Source of the DNA: Bacilli bacterium | GTDB lineage: Bacteria; Bacillota; Bacilli; Tumebacillales; JAQBPP01 | Length of the DNA: 10,606 bases | Direction: 5' to 3' | Assembly (NCBI GenBank): GCA_028287455.1 | Contig: JAQBPP010000087.1 | Location: 1-10,606, forward strand | Shown: piece after piece, positions 6,894-10,606 of the stretch | Numbering within the stretch: the stretch's first letter is position 1 | Layout: every line of letters begins with the position of its first letter | Notes under the pieces: model-generated | Told to the model about the DNA's origin: nothing | Seen by the model: only the letters and a program-made list of their open reading frames with translations | The model's database searches: none | Translations under genes and position numbers: made by a program

Positions 6894-8171
6894 ATGTTCA
6901 AATTCAACGATGACAAGGGACAACTTAAGTGTTCGTTTTGCGGGAAGACACAAGACCAAGTACGAAAATTGGTGGCGGGTCCGGGAGTTTATATTTGCGA
7001 CGAGTGCATTGAACTCTGCAACGAGATCGTTGAAGAGGAGCTTGGGGAAGAAGAAGAGTTTGAACTCAAGGATGTACCCAAACCCCGCGAAATTCGAGCG
7101 ATATTGGATTCATATGTCATCGGACAGGATCCAGCTAAGAAATCTTTGGCCGTTGCGGTTTACAATCATTATAAACGAATTAATTCTGCAGTCTCAGGCT
7201 CGAAAAATGAAGAGGTTGAGTTGTCCAAGTCGAACATTTTGTTAATTGGTCCGACGGGAAGCGGGAAAACGCTGCTCGCGCAAACACTTGCGCGCATCCT
7301 CAATGTGCCTTTTGCCATTGCAGATGCGACATCTTTAACAGAAGCGGGATATGTCGGTGAAGATGTGGAAAACATCTTGCTGAAGCTGATTCAGTCTGCT
7401 GATTACGATGTGGAGAAGGCGGAAAAAGGGATTATCTACATCGATGAAATTGATAAAATTGCTCGCAAGTCTGAGAATCCTTCCATCACGCGGGATGTAT
7501 CAGGCGAGGGTGTGCAGCAGGCGCTGCTTAAAATTTTGGAAGGCACAGTCGCCAGCGTTCCGCCGCAAGGTGGACGCAAACATCCGCATCAAGAGTTTAT
7601 TCAAATCGATACAGGCAACATCCTGTTTATCTGCGGCGGCGCGTTTGATGGTATGGAAACCATTATTAAACGGCGCTTAGGGAAAAAGGTGATCGGTTTT
7701 GGTACCGACACTGCCCTGTTAGCAGAGAATAGCACACAAGCTGAACGAGTTCTGTCGAGGGTATTGCCGGAAGATTTATTGAAGTTTGGTTTGATTCCGG
7801 AATTCGTTGGACGTCTTCCAGTTTTGACTACATTGGAAGCGCTCGATGAAGACGCGCTGAAACGCATTTTAAGCGAACCGAAAAATGCGTTGGTTAAACA
7901 GTATCAGCGCTTGCTCGAAATGGATGATGTGCAGCTCGAATTCACAGATGAAGCATTATCCGAAATTGCACGCGAAGCCATCAAACGAAATACAGGTGCC
8001 CGGGGGCTCAGAGCAATTATTGAAAGTGTCATGCTGGAAGTCATGTATGACCTGCCCTCACGCGACGATGTTACTCGCTGCGTCGTGACCAAAGAAACTG
8101 TTATTAACAAGGAAACTCCGCTCTTGATGACTACTGACGGACGGAAAAAGAAAAAAGAAGAAACCGCTTGA
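6894..8171 (+). CDS. clpX: ATP-dependent Clp protease ATP-binding subunit ClpX
   Basis: Hexameric AAA+ unfoldase that recognises degradation tags and threads substrates into ClpP. From the ATG at 6894 it has 425 residues, close to the family norm. Features: N-terminal C4 zinc-binding domain (Cys13, Cys16, Cys35, Cys38; KCSFCGK ... YICDECIELC), Walker A GPTGSGKT (119-126), Walker B with IIYIDEID (D184, E185), the ESVM/GARGLRAI sensor-2 region near the C-terminus, and the ClpP-docking IGF loop (I267-G268-F269 in KKVIGFG). The frame is open from a GTG at 6861, but AGGGGGTGG at 6878-6886 and the conserved start MFKFNDDKGQLKCSFCG place the start at 6894. It follows clpP after 59 nt and is closed by a strong terminator. 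Confidence 0.98.
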   Translation: MFKFNDDKGQLKCSFCGKTQDQVRKLVAGPGVYICDECIELCNEIVEEELGEEEEFELKDVPKPREIRAILDSYVIGQDPAKKSLAVAVYNHYKRINSAVSGSKNEEVELSKSNILLIGPTGSGKTLLAQTLARILNVPFAIADATSLTEAGYVGEDVENILLKLIQSADYDVEKAEKGIIYIDEIDKIARKSENPSITRDVSGEGVQQALLKILEGTVASVPPQGGRKHPHQEFIQIDTGNILFICGGAFDGMETIIKRRLGKKVIGFGTDTALLAENSTQAERVLSRVLPEDLLKFGLIPEFVGRLPVLTTLEALDEDALKRILSEPKNALVKQYQRLLEMDDVQLEFTDEALSEIAREAIKRNTGARGLRAIIESVMLEVMYDLPSRDDVTRCVVTKETVINKETPLLMTTDGRKKKKEETA

Positions 8172-8205
8172 TGACCGCTTCAAACATCGCGTTTAATAGA
8201 TTGCT

Positions 8206-8242
8206 GAACAGCCCTCTTTAATTAGAGTGGCTGTTCTTTTTT
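8206..8242 (+). terminator. intrinsic terminator after clpX
   Basis: GAACAGCC (8206-8213) pairs with GGCTGTTC (8229-8236); the stem continues with CTCT/AGAG past a single bulged T (8228), closing a TTAATT loop. A T run follows at 8237-8242. It separates the clp genes from lonB. Confidence 0.92.
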
Positions 8243-8298
8243 GTGTATGGGTTTTTTTCAAAAAAATGCGGGGCATACTGAGAAAATAAGGTTTGAAT

Positions 8299-8305
8299 GG
8301 GAGGG
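8299..8305 (+). promoter_or_regulatory. ribosome binding site deciding the lonB start
   Basis: GGGAGGG lies 7 nt before the GTG at 8313. The frame is open further upstream to a TTG at 8241, but that codon lies at the edge of the clpX terminator and has no Shine-Dalgarno. Confidence 0.7.
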
Positions 8306-8312
8306 AAGCCCC

Positions 8313-10019
8313 GTGGGAAATGCGATGATGATCTTAAGCGTAGTCCAAGTTTTTTTTGCAGTAGTGATTGGCATGTATTTCTGGAATCTACTGCGTACGC
8401 AAACGAGCAATCGTTCTGCGATTGAGAAAGAATCCAAAAAGGAACTGGAAAAGTTACGGAAATTACGCTCCATATCTTTAAGTGAACCGCTTGCTGAGAA
8501 AACAAGACCGTCTACTTTTTCCGAAATTATCGGTCAGGAAGAAGGTTTAAAAGCGTTGCGTGCAGCGCTCTGCGGTCCAAATCCGCAGCATGTAATTATA
8601 TACGGTCCTCCCGGGGTAGGGAAAACAGCTGCTGCCAGGGTGGTTTTGGATGAAGCGAAGAAGAGGGAGACCTCTCCATTTGGGAAGGAAGCGAAGTTCA
8701 TTGAACTAGACGCCACAACGGCGCGCTTCGATGAGCGAGGAATCGCCGATCCTTTGATTGGTTCCGTTCATGACCCGATCTACCAGGGGGCGGGCGCGAT
8801 GGGAATGGCCGGCATTCCCCAACCGAAACAGGGAGCGGTAACCAAAGCGCACGGAGGTATTTTGTTTATTGATGAAATTGGTGAACTGCATCCAATTCAA
8901 ATGAATAAGTTGTTAAAAGTGTTGGAAGACAGAAAAGTCTTTCTGGAAAGTGCCTATTACAGCTCCGAGGACGGAAATATCCCAAGTCATATTCACGATA
9001 TTTTTCAAAATGGGCTGCCTGCCGACTTCCGTTTAATCGGTGCCACAACGCGAACGCCGCAAGAGATTCCGCCAGCTATTCGTTCGCGCTGCATGGAGAT
9101 CTACTTTAGATCCTTGATCCCAGCAGAAATCGCACTAATTGTGCAGAATGCAGCGGACAAAATCCGATTTCCAATCGAGCCAGCAGCTGTTGATCTGGTG
9201 ACCCGCTATGCTACCAATGGACGTGAAGCAGTGAATGTAGTGCAATTGAGTGCAGGTCTTGCGTTAACTGAACGACGAGTGCTGATCACGCAAGCTGATA
9301 TCGCGTGGGTCATTCATTCTTCGCAGATTTCTCCTCGTCCGGAGAAAAAAATCCCTGCTTTTGCACAAGTGGGGGTAGTCAACGGCTTAGCGGTTTATGG
9401 ACCGAATATGGGGATGCTGCTGGAAATCGAAGTCACTGCTACGAAAACAAATGGAGAGCCTGGCAAGCTGCAAGTGACTGGTATTGTGGAGGAAGAACAA
9501 TTGGGCGGCGGTGCTCAAGTGACTCGCCGGAAAAGTACTGCCAGAGGATCAGTCGAAAATGTAATGACCATGCTGGAGCGTGTAATGAAGATTCCGGTGC
9601 GGGATTACGATATCCATATCAACTATCCGGGCGGAGGGCCGGTAGACGGTCCATCTGCTGGTGTTGCGATGGCTGTAGCAATTTTTTCTGCCATCACCGG
9701 CAAGCCGGTGGATCATCAGATTGCCATGACTGGAGAAGTCAGCATTCGTGGACTTATAAAGCCGGTCGGCGGCGTGGTCGCCAAAGTGGAAGCTGCAAAA
9801 CAGGCAGGTGCCACTCGGGTATTTATTCCCAAAGATAATTGGCAAGACATGTTAAGTACAATCACAGGTATTGAAGTAGTGCCAATTGAACATATCCAGA
9901 CTGTGATTGACCAGGCTGTTGATTATGAGTCAAGTGAGGATCGCCTACACGTGGGCACACCTGCGGGAATTTTGTCAGCAGCATCTGTACATGGGTCAGA
10001 TTTTACTTTACCGCAGTAA
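8313..10019 (+). CDS. lonB: ATP-dependent protease LonB, membrane-anchored
   Basis: A Lon-family AAA+ serine protease of the LonB type, related to Bacillus subtilis LonB, which is produced in the forespore. The 568-residue protein has no large LonA-type N-domain. Instead it has one hydrophobic segment at about residues 4-26 (MMILSVVQVFFAVVIGMYFW), then a basic/acidic linker (about 30-60), predicting membrane attachment with the body in the cytoplasm. The AAA+ module has Walker A GPPGVGKT (98-105), Walker B ILFIDEIGEL (D187, E188) and an arginine-finger region IRSRCMEIYF. The C-terminal protease domain has the catalytic Ser448 in DGPSAGVAM and Lys491 in GGVVAKVEAA, spaced 43 residues apart as in E. 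coli Lon. The start is a GTG chosen by its Shine-Dalgarno. It is flanked by clpX and lon as in Bacillus. Its stop codon overlaps the first hairpin of the downstream repeat array. Confidence 0.95.
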   Translation: MGNAMMILSVVQVFFAVVIGMYFWNLLRTQTSNRSAIEKESKKELEKLRKLRSISLSEPLAEKTRPSTFSEIIGQEEGLKALRAALCGPNPQHVIIYGPPGVGKTAAARVVLDEAKKRETSPFGKEAKFIELDATTARFDERGIADPLIGSVHDPIYQGAGAMGMAGIPQPKQGAVTKAHGGILFIDEIGELHPIQMNKLLKVLEDRKVFLESAYYSSEDGNIPSHIHDIFQNGLPADFRLIGATTRTPQEIPPAIRSRCMEIYFRSLIPAEIALIVQNAADKIRFPIEPAAVDLVTRYATNGREAVNVVQLSAGLALTERRVLITQADIAWVIHSSQISPRPEKKIPAFAQVGVVNGLAVYGPNMGMLLEIEVTATKTNGEPGKLQVTGIVEEEQLGGGAQVTRRKSTARGSVENVMTMLERVMKIPVRDYDIHINYPGGGPVDGPSAGVAMAVAIFSAITGKPVDHQIAMTGEVSIRGLIKPVGGVVAKVEAAKQAGATRVFIPKDNWQDMLSTITGIEVVPIEHIQTVIDQAVDYESSEDRLHVGTPAGILSAASVHGSDFTLPQ

Positions 10020-10088
10020 AAGCGGGGATCTGCCGTGCGTGCTCAGGTTGCAAGCAAAAATCACACGCACGACAGATGCCCCGCTTTT
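10018..10088 (+). terminator. hairpin A: repeat-loop hairpin and likely lonB terminator
   Basis: The left arm (10018-10041, beginning AAAAGCGGGG inside the lonB TAA) pairs with the right arm (10064-10088, ending CCCCGCTTTT) over more than 20 bp with small interruptions. The loop is the conserved core. The T run at 10085-10088 is short but placed as in an intrinsic terminator, and none better follows lonB. Confidence 0.72.
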
Positions 10089-10115
10089 CGCCTATAAAAG
10101 GAATCTCCGTGCGGG

Positions 10116-10136
10116 GCTCAGGTTGCAAGCAAAAAT
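10116..10136 (+). repeat. orphan copy of the loop core (copy 2)
   Basis: An exact copy of the core (GCTCAGGTTGCAAGCAAAA plus AT) follows CCGTGCGG, the usual left flank, but no complementary right arm follows. Three bases after it hairpin B begins at 10139-10140, as if B replaced or interrupted the missing arm. Confidence 0.75.
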
Positions 10137-10138
10137 AG

Positions 10139-10211
10139 GACGAGTGACAATCTGTCGTGTGGGCTCAGGTTGCAAGCAAAAATCGCACGCACGACAGATG
10201 TGCCACTCGTC
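10139..10211. repeat. hairpin B: repeat-loop hairpin
   Basis: Outer stem GACGAGTG (10139-10146) with CACTCGTC (10204-10211), inner stem ATCTGTCGTG (10150-10159) with CACGACAGAT (10190-10199). The loop contains the core at 10163-10184. The inner stem and loop are close to those of hairpin A, while the outer stem is unrelated in sequence. Confidence 0.82.
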
Positions 10212-10236
10212 GGTTTTAAAGGGCTCAGTTGTGCGG

Positions 10237-10256
10237 GCTCAGGTTGCAAGCAAACA
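10237..10256 (+). repeat. orphan copy of the loop core (copy 4)
   Basis: GCTCAGGTTGCAAGCAAA is preceded by the usual GTGCGG flank but then diverges (CAGTCGG) and runs into hairpin C. A shorter fragment GGGCTCAG is repeated just upstream at 10221-10228. Confidence 0.7.
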
Positions 10257-10260
10257 GTCG

Positions 10261-10329
10261 GGCGGCAATTGGATTGTCTCCTTTCTCTTTTGCAGGCAAA
10301 AGCCGCTCGTCGACAATCCAAGTGCCGCT
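10261..10329. repeat. hairpin C: hairpin with diverged loop
   Basis: GGCGGCAATTGGATTGTC (10261-10278) pairs with GACAATCCAAGTGCCGCT (10312-10329) with one mismatch and one wobble. The loop holds TTTTGCAGGCAAAAGCCGC, which resembles a mutated core (TTGCAAGCAAAAATCGC) rather than an unrelated sequence. Confidence 0.7.
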
Positions 10330-10352
10330 GCTCAATAAGGTCTAATTAACAA

Positions 10353-10422
10353 AAAAGGCTGTTACCGCCGCGTGTGTGATTTTTGCTTGCAACCTGAGCG
10401 CACGCGGCGGTAACGGCCTTTT
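10353..10422. terminator. hairpin D: inverted repeat-loop hairpin, possible bidirectional terminator
   Basis: The arms at 10353-10374 and 10401-10422 are complementary over 22 positions with a single G-T wobble, the best stem in the window. The loop (10375-10400) carries the core on the minus strand. A-rich sequence on the left (10351-10356) and TTTT on the right (10419-10422) give a U run after the hairpin in both directions. Confidence 0.75.
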
Positions 10423-10476
10423 CGCAACCTGAGCGCACGCGGCGGTAACGGCCTTTTGCAACCTGAGCGCACGCGG
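10389..10476. repeat. tandem repeat of the hairpin D right arm, period 35/34 bp
   Basis: Units begin GCAACCTGAGCGCACGCGG at 10389, 10424 and 10458. The first two continue identically through CGGTAACGGCCTTTT; the third stops after CACGCGG and is truncated. Each full unit contains half of the loop core plus the whole right arm of hairpin D. Confidence 0.9.
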
Positions 10477-10492
10477 AAACTTATGTCTTTTT

Positions 10493-10521
10493 TTGTTTTC
10501 TGCATTGAATTCGGGTACAAT
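10493..10521 (+). promoter_or_regulatory. candidate sigma-A promoter for lon
   Basis: TTGTTT (10493-10498) and TACAAT (10516-10521) are separated by 17 nt and lie 39 nt before the lon ATG, just after the repeat array. No CtsR or CIRCE operator is visible beside it. Confidence 0.55.
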
Positions 10522-10560
10522 AGAATGATTAATGACGAAAGCAAGGGGTGTCTAGACTTC

Positions 10561-10606
10561 ATGGCAACCAAACAAGCTTCACTACGAGTTTTACCGTTGC
10601 TGCCCC
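10561..10606 (+). CDS. lon: ATP-dependent protease Lon (LonA), N-terminal fragment
   Basis: Only the first 15 codons are in the window: MATKQASLRVLPLLP. The RVLPLLP stretch matches the beginning of the Lon N-terminal substrate-recognition domain (typically followed by LRGxVVFP/LRGLLVYP), and lon directly downstream of lonB is the Bacillales order. AAGGGGTG at about 10543-10550 precedes the ATG by 10 nt. The AAA+ and protease domains lie beyond the window, so the assignment rests on this short match and on synteny. Confidence 0.82.
   Translation, partial: MATKQASLRVLPLLP

Larger units (their letters stand above)
10018..10476. repeat. hairpin-repeat array between lonB and lon
   Basis: The 541-nt lonB-lon gap holds no supported gene. 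It contains five near-exact copies of a core GCTCAGGTTGCAAGCAAAA: plus strand at 10041, 10116, 10163 and 10237, and minus strand ending at 10399. Two further short minus-strand copies (GCAACCTGAGC) start at 10424 and 10458. Three copies form the loops of long hairpins (10018-10088, 10139-10211, 10353-10422), and a fourth hairpin (10261-10329) has a diverged loop. Outer stems differ between hairpins but stay self-complementary. I do not recognise a named family. Possible readings are a small non-autonomous mobile element, a terminator-associated repeat or structured RNA. Confidence 0.88.

Noticed and set aside
8244..8280. Forespore (sigma-F or sigma-G) promoter for lonB
   Set aside because: CATACTG (8274-8280) matches six of seven positions of a sigma-G -10 and GTATG (8244-8248) a -35, but the gap is 25 nt, too long to accept.
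8241..8312. N-terminal extension of LonB from a TTG at 8241
   Set aside because: The codon lies at the edge of the clpX terminator and lacks a Shine-Dalgarno; the GTG at 8313 has GGGAGGG 7 nt upstream and gives a normal LonB N-terminus.
9907..10338. Plus-strand open frame of 143 codons across the end of lonB and the repeat array
   Set aside because: It starts inside lonB in another frame, has no Shine-Dalgarno, and its apparent peptide repeats (RLQAKI, SGCKQKSHAR) are only translations of the nucleotide repeat.
10020..10480. CRISPR array or integron attC cluster in the lonB-lon gap
   Set aside because: Copies differ in orientation and spacing and no regular spacers exist, so it is not CRISPR. 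The core lacks the GTTRRRY/RYYYAAC pair expected of attC sites.
10362..10571. Minus-strand open frame of 69 codons through the tandem arm repeats and lon start
   Set aside because: Composition is dictated by the hairpin repeats, it overlaps the lon promoter and start, and it resembles no protein I know.

Overview
The window is a chromosomal stretch from a low-to-mid GC, endospore-forming Firmicute. The gene set and order (MarR regulator, racE, gerM, rph, rdgB, then tig, clpX, lonB, lon) match the Bacillales race/gerM and tig/clpX/lonB/lonA clusters. A sporulation lipoprotein (GerM), a LonB protease and a spore-protein-like Gln/Gly-rich repeat protein support a spore former. clpP lies between tig and clpX, unlike Bacillus subtilis, so a deeper Bacillales lineage such as the Alicyclobacillaceae is plausible. 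That placement is inference and the genus cannot be fixed from the sequence alone.

Layout. Positions 1-575 (minus) hold the 5' part of a Gln/Gly/Asn-rich repeat protein that looks like an enlarged, diverged gamma-type small acid-soluble spore protein (SASP); its 3' end is outside the window. Divergently on the plus strand come a MarR-type regulator (807-1247), glutamate racemase (1349-2176), the lipoprotein GerM (2259-3266, with a candidate sigma-E promoter and followed by an intrinsic terminator), RNase PH (3425-4177), overlapping XTP/dITP diphosphatase (4170-4769), trigger factor (4876-6174), ClpP (6241-6834), ClpX (6894-8171, followed by a terminator), the membrane-anchored protease LonB (8313-10019), and the first 15 codons of LonA (10561 to the window end).

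The genes form three themes: cell-wall precursor supply and spore development (racE, gerM, SASP-like gene), RNA and nucleotide-pool maintenance (rph, rdgB), and a protein-quality-control block (tig, clpP, clpX, lonB, lon). In that block a nascent-chain chaperone sits beside both halves of the ClpXP machine and two Lon-family proteases.

The least explained part is the 541-bp gap between lonB and lon (10020-10560). It holds a family of about 70-nt hairpins, three of which carry the same conserved loop (core GCTCAGGTTGCAAGCAAAA) on different stems that nevertheless stay complementary. A fourth hairpin has a diverged loop, there are two orphan loop copies, one hairpin is in the opposite orientation, and there is a tandem triplication of one hairpin arm. 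The first hairpin begins inside the lonB stop codon and can serve as its terminator. I do not recognise this element as a named family; it is the best candidate in the window for something undescribed.
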